This document shows positions 6,697-16,043 of a stretch of DNA of 64,000 nt, one piece after another. The notes beneath the pieces were generated by a model. It was given only the letters and a program-made list of their open reading frames with translations, was not told where the DNA came from and did not search any database. The translations under genes were made by a program, and so were the position numbers. The DNA is taken from positions 62,001 through 126,000 of the forward strand of contig CAWAMS010000001.1 of the NCBI GenBank assembly GCA_963783245.1. Reading direction: 5' to 3'. Positions within the stretch are counted from its first letter, which is position 1. Every line of letters starts with the position of its first letter. This stretch comes from Bog-473 sp963783245. GTDB taxonomy: Bacteria > Actinomycetota > Acidimicrobiia > Acidimicrobiales > RAAP-2.

Positions 6697-9594
6697 GTGC
6701 GTATCTATTGGGTTCAGAAAATCGCGCTGGGTGCCGTCCTGGCCCTCGCCGCCTCACTCGTGATCATGGTGCCGGGAGCATCGGCCTCCTCCGTATCGAC
6801 AGTGACTGCCTCTCCGAATCCGGCGACCGCAGGAGCACTGGCGACGTACACGATCGGGTTCTCTAACAGCTCATTGGAATCGTTGAGTACGACGAGTACG
6901 ATCACCCTGATTGGCCCAACTGGTACCGTGTTCCCTCTCGTCGCGGGCGACTACACAGTGAATTCCATTCCTGTCAGCGTTACTCCGACCCAAGTTGGCA
7001 CCGCGAACGTGACCATCACGTCGCCGGTCGTGGTGGGGACCTTGGGCACAGTTGCGGTAAGGGCGGGCGTTGGCAATACGGCAACAAACCCCACAGTGGT
7101 TGGCACATACTCGATCGGCGTCTTTACTTCATCCGACCAAACTGAAGTGGCGAGCAGTCCGACCTATTCGATTGTCGCTGGTCCGGCGAGTGCGACAACG
7201 ACGACCATCTCGGCCAGTCCAACGACACTCGTCGCCAACGGGGTCACCAATTCGACCATCACGGTCCAAGCTGAGGACGCGAATGGAAACAACCTGACGG
7301 GGAGTGGCGGAGCCGTCACCCTTCATCCCACGGTCGGCACTATCGGCACAGTCACCAATCACAACGACGGCACTTACACGGCTACATTCACGTCACCTGC
7401 GACGACCGGAACGTCCACTATCACCGGCACAATCGGCGGCAACGCGATAGGGACCCCGTCACCAACAATTGCGCTCACCCCTGGTCCCGTGAATGCGACG
7501 ACAACGAGCATCTCGGCCAGCCCGACCACTCTCGTTGCCAACGGGGTCACCACCTCAACCATTACGGTCCAGGCGAAAGATGCCAATGGAAACGACCTGA
7601 CCACATCGGGCGGAGCCGTGACGCTTCATCCAACGATCGGCACCATCGGCCCCGTCACCAATAACAACAATGGCACCTACACAGCGACATTCACCTCATC
7701 CACGGCGACCGGTACGTCCATCGTTACAGGGACCATCGGAGGTAACACGATAACGACAGCCCCATCGACCACCATCGCCCTCACTGCTGGACCCGTTAGT
7801 GCGACCATGACAACCATTTCGGCCAGCCCGACCACTCTCGTTGCCAACGGGGTCGCAACCTCGACCGTTACCGTCCAGGCTAAGGACACCTATGGAAACG
7901 ACCTCTCCGGATCGGGTGGAGCGGTCACCCTTCATCCCACTGTAGGCACGATTGGCACGATCACCGATAACGGTAACGGGACCTACACGGCCACGTTCAC
8001 CTCAGCCACGGCGACCGGTGACTCTTTCATCACCGGCACAATCGGTGGCAACGCGATCACCGGATCCGCGAGTGTTTCGCTCACCCCAGGGACCGTGAGC
8101 GCGGCCAGGACCGCCATCTCCACCAGCCCGACGACGCTCGTCGCAAACGGATCGACGCAGTCGACCGTTACGGTCCAGGCTAAGGACGCCAATGGAAACG
8201 ACCTGACTACATCGGGCGGAGCCGTCACGCTTCATCCCACTCTCGGCACAATCGGCACTGTTATCAATAACAACGATGGCACCTACACCGCCACGTTCAC
8301 GTCGTCCACGACGGCCGGTATGTCTACGATCACCGGCACCATCGGCGGCACGGCGATGACCGCATCGACCGCAATCATGCTCACCTCGTCGCCTACGCCC
8401 CCGGCAGCGCCGGCCGGCGCCACGAGTTCTGCGAGTGGGACATCCGATACTTCTGGAGGGACTGCAACCGCGATCAATTCCGGCACCACAGCGAGTGGCG
8501 CGGGAGTAGGCGCTCTGACCGTGGCGCAATACGGGTCTGACCCTGTCGGTCCGCCGACGTTCACCTCGACAGGGAAGTACTTCGACGTAGCGCTGTCGAC
8601 AGGCAACTCGTTCTCGCACGTCACCGTCACAGACTGCGATCTGGGCGGAGGTAACGGTTTGGAGTGGTTCAACGGTGCCGCCAACAGTGGTGGTGGGGCC
8701 TGGGAGGCTGTTACGCCCCCTGCAAGCATGACCCTGGGCCCACCGCCGTGCGCATCTGTGACTCTGAGCGCCAGCACGAGTCCGACTCTGGCCCAGCTGA
8801 CAGGCACCGTATTTGCGGTCTCAACGGTCACACCAGCTCCACCACCTTCAACGGGCTACTGGCTGGTGGCTTCCGACGGCGGGATCTTCAGCTTCGGTGA
8901 CGCGGCGTTCCACGGCTCCGAGGGTGGCGTTCGTTTGAACCAGCCGATCGTGGGCATGGCATCGACGCCTGATGGTCTGGGCTACTGGCTGGTGGCTTCC
9001 GACGGCGGGATCTTCAGCTTCGGTGACGCGGCGTTCCACGGCTCCGAGGGTGGCGTTCGTTTGAACCAGCCGATCGTGGGCATGGCATCGACGCCTGATG
9101 GTCTGGGCTACTGGCTGGTGGCTTCCGACGGCGGGATCTTCAGCTTCGGTGACGCGGCGTTCCACGGCTCCGAGGGTGGCGTTCGTTTGAACCAGCCGAT
9201 CGTGGGCATGGCATCGACGCCTGATGGTCTGGGCTACTGGCTGGTGGCTTCCGACGGCGGGATCTTCAGCTTCGGTGACGCGGCGTTCCACGGCTCCGAG
9301 GGTGGCGTTCGTTTGAACCAGCCGATCGTGGGCATGGCATCGACGCCTGATGGTCTGGGCTACTGGCTGGTGGCTTCCGACGGCGGGATCTTCAGCTTCG
9401 GTGACGCGGCGTTCCACGGCTCCGAGGGTGGCGTTCGTTTGAACCAGCCGATCGTGGGCATGGCATCGACGCCTGATGGTCTGGGCTACTGGCTGGTGGC
9501 TTCCGACGGCGGGATCTTCAGCTTCGGTGACGCGGCGTTCCACGGCTCCGAGGGTGGCGTTCGTTTGAACCAGCCGATCGTGGGCATGGGATAA
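6697..9594 (+). CDS. Secreted repeat protein: four Ig/invasin-like domains plus six identical 42-residue repeats
   Basis: A 965-residue exported protein starting at GTG 6697, after AGAAGGAG. A signal peptide covers about residues 1-30 (hydrophobic 'IALGAVLALAASLVIMV', cleavage near 'GASASS'). An N-terminal beta domain is followed by four units of about 101 residues that each begin 'SPTTLVANG' and contain 'GGAVTLHP' and 'NGTYTATFTS', typical of bacterial Ig-like/invasin (Big_1) domains. A Ser/Thr/Ala linker and a further domain follow, then six tandem copies of a 42-residue unit 'GYWLVASDGGIFSFGDAAFH...' to the C-terminus. The role is probably adhesion or surface coat. No anchor motif is seen, and no enzyme motif. 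Confidence 0.85.
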   Translation: MRIYWVQKIALGAVLALAASLVIMVPGASASSVSTVTASPNPATAGALATYTIGFSNSSLESLSTTSTITLIGPTGTVFPLVAGDYTVNSIPVSVTPTQVGTANVTITSPVVVGTLGTVAVRAGVGNTATNPTVVGTYSIGVFTSSDQTEVASSPTYSIVAGPASATTTTISASPTTLVANGVTNSTITVQAEDANGNNLTGSGGAVTLHPTVGTIGTVTNHNDGTYTATFTSPATTGTSTITGTIGGNAIGTPSPTIALTPGPVNATTTSISASPTTLVANGVTTSTITVQAKDANGNDLTTSGGAVTLHPTIGTIGPVTNNNNGTYTATFTSSTATGTSIVTGTIGGNTITTAPSTTIALTAGPVSATMTTISASPTTLVANGVATSTVTVQAKDTYGNDLSGSGGAVTLHPTVGTIGTITDNGNGTYTATFTSATATGDSFITGTIGGNAITGSASVSLTPGTVSAARTAISTSPTTLVANGSTQSTVTVQAKDANGNDLTTSGGAVTLHPTLGTIGTVINNNDGTYTATFTSSTTAGMSTITGTIGGTAMTASTAIMLTSSPTPPAAPAGATSSASGTSDTSGGTATAINSGTTASGAGVGALTVAQYGSDPVGPPTFTSTGKYFDVALSTGNSFSHVTVTDCDLGGGNGLEWFNGAANSGGGAWEAVTPPASMTLGPPPCASVTLSASTSPTLAQLTGTVFAVSTVTPAPPPSTGYWLVASDGGIFSFGDAAFHGSEGGVRLNQPIVGMASTPDGLGYWLVASDGGIFSFGDAAFHGSEGGVRLNQPIVGMASTPDGLGYWLVASDGGIFSFGDAAFHGSEGGVRLNQPIVGMASTPDGLGYWLVASDGGIFSFGDAAFHGSEGGVRLNQPIVGMASTPDGLGYWLVASDGGIFSFGDAAFHGSEGGVRLNQPIVGMASTPDGLGYWLVASDGGIFSFGDAAFHGSEGGVRLNQPIVGMG
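7200..8400 (+). repeat. Four diverged ~300-bp Ig-like domain repeats
   Basis: The coding motif for 'SASPTTLVANG' begins near 7207, 7510, 7816 and 8116, giving unit lengths of 303, 306 and 300 bases. The units are clearly diverged in DNA, unlike the 126-bp repeats downstream, so they are older duplications. Confidence 0.9.
8854..9591 (+). repeat. Six tandem, DNA-identical 126-bp repeats inside the secreted protein gene
   Basis: The unit beginning GGCTACTGGCTGGTGGC starts at 8854 and recurs every 126 bases (8980, 9106, 9232, 9358, 9484). The last copy is cut by the stop codon. By eye the copies show no base differences, which points to recent expansion or gene conversion, or to an assembly that could not resolve the true number. 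Confidence 0.95.
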
Positions 9595-9621
9595 GAATCC
9601 GCTCACCAATGCGTTAGGCGC

Positions 9622-10044
9622 CTATTGCTTGGCACCCTTCGTGTTGCTGCACGTTGCACAGAGACCGAAGATCTCGACCGTATGAGTTATGTCGCTGTAG
9701 CCCAATGCCTGTGCCGTCGACTCAGCCCACTCCTCGAGATCGGGTAGTTCCACTTCGGTGCCCCGCCCACACTGACGGCAGACGACGTGATGGTGGTGGT
9801 GGCTGCTGCGGCAACGGCGGTAGACGAGCTCGCCGTCCGCTGTCTGGAGGGCGTCGAGCTGGCCATCGTCGGTGAGTAATGCCAGGTGCCGGTATACGGT
9901 TGTCAGCCCAACGGCTTCACCAGCGGCGCGTAACTCGGCGTGGATGTCTTGTGCGCTACGAAAGTTCTCGGAACTGTCGACGATGCCCAAGACTGCTTGC
10001 CCTTGGCGCGTGATGCGCGAGGGCCGGGTCGGCGGTTCAGTCAC
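9622..10044 (-). CDS. zur: Fur-family zinc uptake regulator
   Basis: A 140-residue Fur-type repressor. The winged helix is at about 10-75 ('ITRQGQAVLGIV' and 'VGLTTVYRHLALL'), followed by the metal-binding dimer domain with 'SSHHHHHVVCRQCGRGTEV' and a second CxxC, 'CATC', near the C-terminus (structural zinc site). It is the last gene of the zinc transporter operon and overlaps the permease gene by 8 bases, so it is called Zur rather than Fur. It probably represses this operon through the palindrome at 12701-12715. Confidence 0.88.
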   Translation of the reverse strand: MTEPPTRPSRITRQGQAVLGIVDSSENFRSAQDIHAELRAAGEAVGLTTVYRHLALLTDDGQLDALQTADGELVYRRCRSSHHHHHVVCRQCGRGTEVELPDLEEWAESTAQALGYSDITHTVEIFGLCATCSNTKGAKQ

Positions 10045-10921
10045 CCTGCAACTTTGCCAAATCTTGCGGGCCAGAGTCAGGCACAGCGGGGACCACCTTT
10101 AGTCGTTGACGTGCCACCAGGGTCGGGCCTGCGAAACGGGCCACAACATAGAGCAGGAAGCTGATCGCCACAATGAGCACGCTTGGCTTGACCGACGCGA
10201 ACTGAAAACTCAAGAGCAGCCCTCCTTCGGCCGAGACGACAGCGAAGACCACAGAGAGTACGGCCACCAACGTTGGACTGGCAGAGAAGCGCTGGGCCGC
10301 TGCTGCTGGAGTGATGGCCAAGCTGAGAACGAGAAGAGTCCCCACCAACTGTGCCGCCTCGGTCACGGTGATAGCCAGGACGAACAGGAAGATCAGGCCA
10401 AGTAGCCCGGTCCGAACGCCGCGCGCCTGGGCTACGTCTGGATCCACCGAGGAGAAGAGTAGAGGGCGCCACATCAACGCCATGATGATCGCAACACCCA
10501 AAGCGATCCCGGCAAGCAGGATGATCTGTCCGGTGCTGACCCCGAAGATGTTTCCGAAGAGGATGTTCAACGCTTCGCTAGCAAAGCCATGGTAAAAGCT
10601 CAAAAGAAAGACACCAAGTCCAAGACCGGCCGCGAGGATCACACCAATCGATGAATCGCGTTCCGACGGCCTTTGCCCCATCGCACCGATAAGCGCAGCC
10701 ACGACGATCGCACCGACAAGTGCGCCGACAAGCGGGTTGCCCGCGATCAGGAGGCCAGCGACCGCCCCGGTAAAGGCCAGTTCGCTCGTGCCGTGCACGG
10801 CGAAGGCCATCGAGCGGCTGATCACGAATGGTCCTATGAGTCCGCAGCTGACTGCTACGAGGAACGCGGCTTCGAGCGCATGTTGTGCGAAGCCGAATTG
10901 AAGGTAGTAGCCGATGCCCAT
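10037..10921 (-). CDS. znuB: Zinc ABC transporter permease
   Basis: A 294-residue integral membrane protein of the ABC-3 (ZnuB/TroC) family with about eight hydrophobic segments. The family pattern 'GPFVISRSMAFAVHGTSELAFTGAVAGLL' lies near residues 25-55, and the conserved 'LLGLIFLFVLAITVTEAAQLVGTLLVLSLAITPAAAA' region in the second half is recognisable. It overlaps the ATPase gene by one base (start 10921) and zur by 8, so translation is probably coupled. Confidence 0.88.
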   Translation of the reverse strand: MGIGYYLQFGFAQHALEAAFLVAVSCGLIGPFVISRSMAFAVHGTSELAFTGAVAGLLIAGNPLVGALVGAIVVAALIGAMGQRPSERDSSIGVILAAGLGLGVFLLSFYHGFASEALNILFGNIFGVSTGQIILLAGIALGVAIIMALMWRPLLFSSVDPDVAQARGVRTGLLGLIFLFVLAITVTEAAQLVGTLLVLSLAITPAAAAQRFSASPTLVAVLSVVFAVVSAEGGLLLSFQFASVKPSVLIVAISFLLYVVARFAGPTLVARQRLKVVPAVPDSGPQDLAKLQGD

Positions 10922-11751
10922 CAGAGCGATCGCTTGTCGTTGTGGTGTGCGTGGCTGCCGGGTTCGGTGGAGGTCGCATGTTCGGCGCTGAGGACGATGA
11001 ACCGATCCCGCACCTTGATGACGTCAACGGGAATCCCATAGAGCGAGCTGAGCCGCTCGCTCGTCAGGATTTGGCTGGGAGTCCCGATGGCCCATCGGCC
11101 CCGTACGAGATACAGGATCCGATCCACATACGGCAGTACGGGGTTCACCTCGTGGGTGACGAAGACGACCGGAGTTCCGTGGCTGCGCCGCCGTTGGTCA
11201 ATGAGCTCTGCGACGGCGTCCTGGCTAGCCAGGTCCAATGCCAGCAGCGGCTCATCACAGAGCAGGACCCGAGGATCCCCGAGCAGCGCTTGAGCAATCC
11301 GCAAGCGCTGCTGTTCGCCTCCTGAGAGCAGCCCGACCGGGGCATTGGCGTATGCGCGCGCGCCTACCGCCTCCATGACCTCGTCGACCCTCTGTCGATG
11401 GGACCGGGAGCGCAACGGAACGCCCCATCGATGACCATCAAGGCCGAATCGCACCAGGTCTCTTGCTCGGATTGGGAGGCTCGGGTCGAAGGAGCGCTGT
11501 TGAGGGATGTAGCCCACCTCGTCATTGCCTCTTCGAGGCAGAGCGCCGTTGATCAGGACTTCGCCCGCCGTCAGCGGGACCAACCCAAGAAGCACCTTCA
11601 AGAGAGTCGTCTTGCCCACGCCGTTCGGTCCAAGCACAGCCAGGAACTCACCCGATTGCACGGATACAGTGAGATCGGACCATAACGTGCGCGTTCCGAG
11701 TCGTACGGCGGCCTGCCGAAGTTCAACCACCGGCTGTAGCAACGCGCTCAC
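10921..11751 (-). CDS. znuC: Zinc ABC transporter ATP-binding protein
   Basis: An ABC ATPase of about 276 residues. Walker A is GPNGVGKTT, the signature is LSGGEQQR, and Walker B is 'VLLCDEPLLALD', followed by the switch His in 'VFVTHEV'. GTG 11751 is preferred because it forms a 4-base GTGA overlap with the znuA stop. An in-frame ATG at 11811 would add 20 residues overlapping znuA. The C-terminal His residues ('HAHH') may bind metal. Confidence 0.88.
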   Translation of the reverse strand: MSALLQPVVELRQAAVRLGTRTLWSDLTVSVQSGEFLAVLGPNGVGKTTLLKVLLGLVPLTAGEVLINGALPRRGNDEVGYIPQQRSFDPSLPIRARDLVRFGLDGHRWGVPLRSRSHRQRVDEVMEAVGARAYANAPVGLLSGGEQQRLRIAQALLGDPRVLLCDEPLLALDLASQDAVAELIDQRRRSHGTPVVFVTHEVNPVLPYVDRILYLVRGRWAIGTPSQILTSERLSSLYGIPVDVIKVRDRFIVLSAEHATSTEPGSHAHHNDKRSL

Positions 11752-12686
11752 GGCTTCTTCGTTGCGCCTTGGAGCGCATGGAAAAGAGCCGTCAGCTGGG
11801 CCAATTGCCACTCCTGATACGTGTGATCGGAAGGCGGCATCGTTTCAGAGACGCCAACGACGGCAACGCCGTTCTTCCGAGCCATGGCACGTACCTCTGT
11901 GGTCACGGGGGTCACGGTTTGGACGTTATAGAGGAGGACATCAATGCGGTGCCCGGTCAGGAGCTTCTCCATTGCCAGGGTGTCCGCTGGGCCCGGATCT
12001 TCTCCGTCCTCGATCGCCCACGCGAAGCCTTCAGGTGTTTTCACGTCGAGATGGGCTATGGCCAAGGCGTATCCAGGCACGCGCTCGGTGTAGGCAACCG
12101 GAGCGCCCGCGAACTGACTCCTTATTGCTGCCAACATCGCAGTCAGGGGGGCGAGGGAGGTATCGAATTCCCGCAGATTTCGACGAAAGACAGAGGCGTC
12201 CTTGGGATCGGTCCTTGTGAGGGCCGCCGCTATAGCCGCCGCCACTTTTGGCACCTTGGGGATGTCGTACCAGAGGTGCGGGTTGGGATCGCTGCCCGAC
12301 ACATGAAGGATGTTTCCGGCATTGACAATCTTTGGCTGACCGCTATCGGCGCTCAGGAGGGAACTCATCCACCCGTCGTACCCAGCGCCGTTTTCAACGA
12401 CTATCTGCGCCTGTGCCAGTTTCGCCGCATTCGCCGCATTGGTCTCGAAGAGATGAGGATCGGCGTTGGGATTGCTAATCAACGAAATTACCGAAACGTC
12501 ATTCCCACCTAACTGGCTGGCGATATTTCCCCAGAAATTCTCCGCAGCCACGATCTCCACCTTGCGTGGCGGTGATGCGCCAAGAGTTTCGGTCGCCAGA
12601 AGGGTGGTCGTTCCCGCCAAAGTCACCGAGAGCGAAGCGAGCGCCAGGAGTACCCAGCGGGCGCTAAAGCGGACTGTTGGTGACAT
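11748..12686 (-). CDS. znuA: Zinc ABC transporter substrate-binding protein
   Basis: A cluster A-I metal-binding protein of about 312 residues. A signal peptide comes first ('ARWVLLALASLSVTLAG'), then 'EIVAAENFWGNIASQLGG', with metal ligands likely H in 'NADPHLFET', H in 'NPHLWYD', and Glu/Asp in the C-lobe. The charged His loop of classical ZnuA is absent. ATG 12686 is chosen because it opens a good signal peptide; the upstream ATG at 12710 lies inside the palindromic operator. It is the first gene of the operon. Confidence 0.87.
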   Translation of the reverse strand: MSPTVRFSARWVLLALASLSVTLAGTTTLLATETLGASPPRKVEIVAAENFWGNIASQLGGNDVSVISLISNPNADPHLFETNAANAAKLAQAQIVVENGAGYDGWMSSLLSADSGQPKIVNAGNILHVSGSDPNPHLWYDIPKVPKVAAAIAAALTRTDPKDASVFRRNLREFDTSLAPLTAMLAAIRSQFAGAPVAYTERVPGYALAIAHLDVKTPEGFAWAIEDGEDPGPADTLAMEKLLTGHRIDVLLYNVQTVTPVTTEVRAMARKNGVAVVGVSETMPPSDHTYQEWQLAQLTALFHALQGATKKP

Positions 12687-12700
12687 GCTGCAAACAGTAA

Positions 12701-12715
12701 CCGAAATCATTTCGG
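12701..12715. promoter_or_regulatory. Zur-box-like palindrome upstream of znuA
   Basis: CCGAAATCATTTCGG is a perfect 7-1-7 inverted repeat, 15 bases upstream of the chosen znuA start. Its core GAAATCATTTC resembles actinobacterial Zur boxes (TGAAAATnATTTTCA type). The same operon encodes the likely repressor. Confidence 0.75.
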
Positions 12716-12909
12716 ATAAGCAACCGGGTGCGTTGTACGGTACCGATGTCTATTGGGCTCTTGGCGGGCTTGCGGCGTTGAGGATTCCCTGGACCGGGCG
12801 AAAGGAAACTGAGGAACCACCAGTTACAAAACGGTGTGCGGGTCGACCGTTCGTTGAGCGGGGCATCCAACCTCCAACCATCGCAGTCCAAGAGAAATGT
12901 GGGTTCAGT

Positions 12910-14502
12910 GTGAGTCAAAGACCGGAAGCACCGGGCGTCCGAGGGCATATCGTGAGGTACGCGTTTGGCGCCGCACTCGTGGGATTGCTCCTAGCCCCAC
13001 TCGTACTAGTCGAGGCGGAGGTAGGGGGTGCGCAGTTAGCGCCCCGCTCCACTTCAACGGCGGCGGGGACGTATGTTCCCCTGAATCCCGTACGAATTAC
13101 AGACACCCGTTCGGGGTCGGCGTATCCCAATGCTGGAAAGACGCTAGGGGGTGCCGGCTCACTCAATGTCCAGATAGCGGGCTCGGGAGGCGTGCCGTCA
13201 GGCGGCGTCTCGGCTGCAGTTTTGAATGTGACGGTTGTGGGGCCGACCGCGGCCAGCTATCTCACAGTGTTTCCAGAGGGCACGACTCGACCGGTGGTGT
13301 CGAATCTCGACTTCACGACAAATGAAATCCTGGCAAATCTGGTAACTGTTCCTCTGGGGAATCAAGGTGGCGTAACCATCTTCAACGCTGCTGGGAACGT
13401 GAATGTCGTCGTGGATGTGGAGGGCTATTACACGACCTCCCCCGGGGCGACCGGTCTTTACAACCCTGTAGACCCAATCAGAGTTCTAGGGAACATGGCT
13501 GCGGGCGTCACGGTCGGACCGGGAACGTCAACGCCGGTGACCGTTGCTGGAGTCAGCGGCGTCCCCAATGACGTGTCCGCCATTGTGGCCAACGTGACAG
13601 TGGCGGGTTCGACAAGCCCCGGATACTTGACCGTCTTCCCGGCTCCGCACTCGGGCTCCCCGAGTCCCCCGTGGGTCTCGAACGTGAACTTTGCAACCGG
13701 ACAGGTCGTTTCCAATCGGGTGATCATTCCCGTCGGGGCCAACGGCCAGATTGAGGTGTACAACCCCACTGGTTTCGTTCGGGTCGACGTGGATTTGGAC
13801 GGCTACTACACCGGATCTGTCGGACAGTTGGGAAGTGCATTCACACCGTTGGCACCGTCGCGGTTTACAGACACACGTGCGGGAGTTAACGGCACGCCAA
13901 TCTCGCCCGTTTCGAGCCAAAGCTTCAATTTTCTGAGCGACGGCATACCGGCCAAGGCCGTTGCCTTGGCGTCGAACGTCACCATCGTCGCTGGCGGAGC
14001 AGGCGGATATGTCACGATTTATCCTGCAACGGATTCAACGCCACCAGTGGCGAGCGATGTGAACTTCGCCGACGGCGGGATTGCGCAAAGCTTCGTGCAG
14101 GCCCCGCTGAACGAGTCATCCACTGAGATATTCAGCAGTAGTGCGGATGACGTCAATGTCCTCGTAGATGTCGTTGGTTACTTTGCTCCACCCCCGCCAT
14201 CCGTCGCTGTGGTGGCTGCCGTGCCGAGCTTGTCCGCAGATGGTTTCAGTACGTCCGCTCTAACGGTGACCGTTGGCACGGGTTCGGGGGTGGCCTTTAA
14301 CGATCCCGTGACTTTGAGTTCGAGGCCGAGCGTTGCCGGATCTTGTGGGATTGCATTAGCCACTGGGAACACGAACGCCTTCGGTCAGGTCACCAGCACG
14401 TACACAGCATCGACAACGCCTGGTTCGTGCACGATTACGGCGACGGAGGCCGATCGGGGTACGTCCGGCAGCGTCACTATCACGCAGACCGCCCCTTCTT
14501 AG
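12910..14502 (+). CDS. Secreted protein with three 'DTRxG' beta repeats and an Ig-like domain
   Basis: About 530 residues. A signal peptide around 'YAFGAALVGLLLAPLVLVEA' precedes three units of about 120 residues, each running from 'PxxPxRxxDTR' to 'VDVxGYY' ('VRITDTRSG...VDVEGYYT', 'IRVLGNM...VDLDGYYT', 'SRFTDTRAG...VDVVGYFA'). The second copy has lost the DTR. A C-terminal invasin-like domain follows. This repeat is common in actinobacterial exported and cell-wall proteins; its function is not known to me. The start is uncertain: GTG 12910 or GTG 12952. It is divergent from znuA with about 200 bases between and converges on the methyltransferase gene with a 23-base overlap. Confidence 0.75.
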   Translation: MSQRPEAPGVRGHIVRYAFGAALVGLLLAPLVLVEAEVGGAQLAPRSTSTAAGTYVPLNPVRITDTRSGSAYPNAGKTLGGAGSLNVQIAGSGGVPSGGVSAAVLNVTVVGPTAASYLTVFPEGTTRPVVSNLDFTTNEILANLVTVPLGNQGGVTIFNAAGNVNVVVDVEGYYTTSPGATGLYNPVDPIRVLGNMAAGVTVGPGTSTPVTVAGVSGVPNDVSAIVANVTVAGSTSPGYLTVFPAPHSGSPSPPWVSNVNFATGQVVSNRVIIPVGANGQIEVYNPTGFVRVDVDLDGYYTGSVGQLGSAFTPLAPSRFTDTRAGVNGTPISPVSSQSFNFLSDGIPAKAVALASNVTIVAGGAGGYVTIYPATDSTPPVASDVNFADGGIAQSFVQAPLNESSTEIFSSSADDVNVLVDVVGYFAPPPPSVAVVAAVPSLSADGFSTSALTVTVGTGSGVAFNDPVTLSSRPSVAGSCGIALATGNTNAFGQVTSTYTASTTPGSCTITATEADRGTSGSVTITQTAPS

Positions 14503-16043
14503 GCGTCCCTGCTCCTGGTGGCTTGCCCCGTGCAGGTCGTGGGTGGCGCTTTCCACTCGCCTGACCGGTGGGCGGGTGTGTGGTTGACGGTCGGCCCTTT
14601 AGCGCATAAGTGCGCAGCCGCTCGGCGTCCGCTGGCTTGAGGAGTTCGATGAGATCGAACACGGATCCACCGGGTCCACGGAGCGCATCGAGTGCGGCCA
14701 GGCCGGCGCTGCCGGCGACGGGTGCATGCGTGGTGAGAAGCACCAGGGGCAGGTCCAGGCCCCCCTGGTGCAGTACCGCTGCTTTGCCAAGCGTCTTCCA
14801 AAGCGTGTCCGCACGGCGAAGACCCGTTTGGCTCGCCGAGAACGCACCCGAGACGTCGAAGGCCCACTCGTCTCCTTTGTGATCGGCAGCCATGAAGGCG
14901 AGCTCTATGCCGAGTCGGGGGAACTTCACGTCGGCCCGGATGTTTTTGAACTGGCAGCTTTCCAGAAGGATCTGTGCGAAGTCTTTGGCCTGGCGTCCTT
15001 CACGGACGGCGATCGCAGGCAGATCCGTTCCTACGGTGGTGTTCCGATCGGCGGACAGCTGAACCCGGAAGGGGGTGGAGAGATCCGTCGACTGTTTGAG
15101 GCGCTCCCTCTCCTCTTCGACCCGCGTCCTGGCCCGTGTGACGTAGGACTGGTCGGTGTCAAAGCCGATGTAGTGCCTGTTGGTACGCAACGCAGCGACA
15201 GCGGTCGTGCCTGAGCCCATGAACGGATCCAGAACGACATCGCTCTCATAGGTGTAGAGCTCGATGAGACGCTTGGGCAGTTCGATGGGATACGGGGCGG
15301 GGTGCCCCACGCGTGTCGCACTCTCCGGCGGGATCTCCCACAGGTCCGTGGTGGCCTCGAGAAACTCATCGCGTGAGATCGTTCCCGTCGACGGCAATCC
15401 GACGGCAAGGCGCTGGTTCGGCTTGAGGGCCCGGTCGAATCGACCCTTGCTGGCGATGACGATCCGTTCGGTGACGTCCCGCAACACAGGATTGCTCGGT
15501 CGCTGGAATGTCCCCCAGGCACATGAACCACCGGCCGCCCGGCCCTTCCACCAGATGACCTCGCCCCGCAGGAGCAGGCCCAGGTCTTGAAGGATCTCAA
15601 TGACGTCGCCCGCCAACGACCGGTACGGACGTCGGCCGAGATTGGCCACGTTGACTGCGATCCGCCCTCCGGGTTCGAGCACCCGCTTGCATTCTTCGAA
15701 GACGCCATGCAAAAGATCGAGATATTCGAAATACGTGCCAGGGACGCCGTTTTGACCGAGCGTCTGCTCGTACTCCTTGCCGGCGAAGTACGGAGGGGAG
15801 GTGACCACGAGCGCCACGGAGTTCGACTCCACCCTGCCCATGTCGCCGCGCGTCGTGCTTGTAGATGACATCGGTCTTCTTCGGGGACACGACGGTCGAG
15901 TCATTGGAGAGCTCGGGTGCGACGAACCTGTCGTAGAAATCGGTTGCGTCATGGCTCTCACGCCGTGAAGACCCGAATCGGGCGGTGGCCGTGGTCCGAC
16001 GGACGCGCCCGTTCCCGCCCCCGGCCAGGGGTTCAACCGTCAC
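14480..16043 (-). CDS. DNA methyltransferase (N4-cytosine type, beta order) with fused C-terminal domain; frameshifted near 15850
   Basis: The main frame carries catalytic motif IV TSPPY early and the AdoMet motif 'DPFMGSGTTAVAAL' later, the beta-class order; SPPY favours m4C over m6A. After the methylase, about 170 residues form a separate domain ('GIELAFMAADHKG', 'WAFDVSGAFSAS', 'ADTLWKTLGKAAVLH', 'LPLVLLTTHAP') that looks like a PD-(D/E)XK-type alpha/beta core without a clear ExK. The true N-terminus ('SHDATDFYDRFVAPEL', 'KKTDVIYKHDAR') lies in another frame. The shift falls in the GC run 15844-15855 and is one extra base. GTG 16043 overlaps the upstream RHH gene by 11 bases and is the likely original start. 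As read, only an ATG at 15871 opens the main frame. Confidence 0.78.

Noticed and set aside
8854..9591. Possible CRISPR array
   Set aside because: The repeats are contiguous 126-bp units inside a coding frame, without spacers or cas genes.
8848..9609. Repeated antisense frame over the 126-bp repeats
   Set aside because: A shadow of the sense repeats; the sense product has a signal peptide and domain context.
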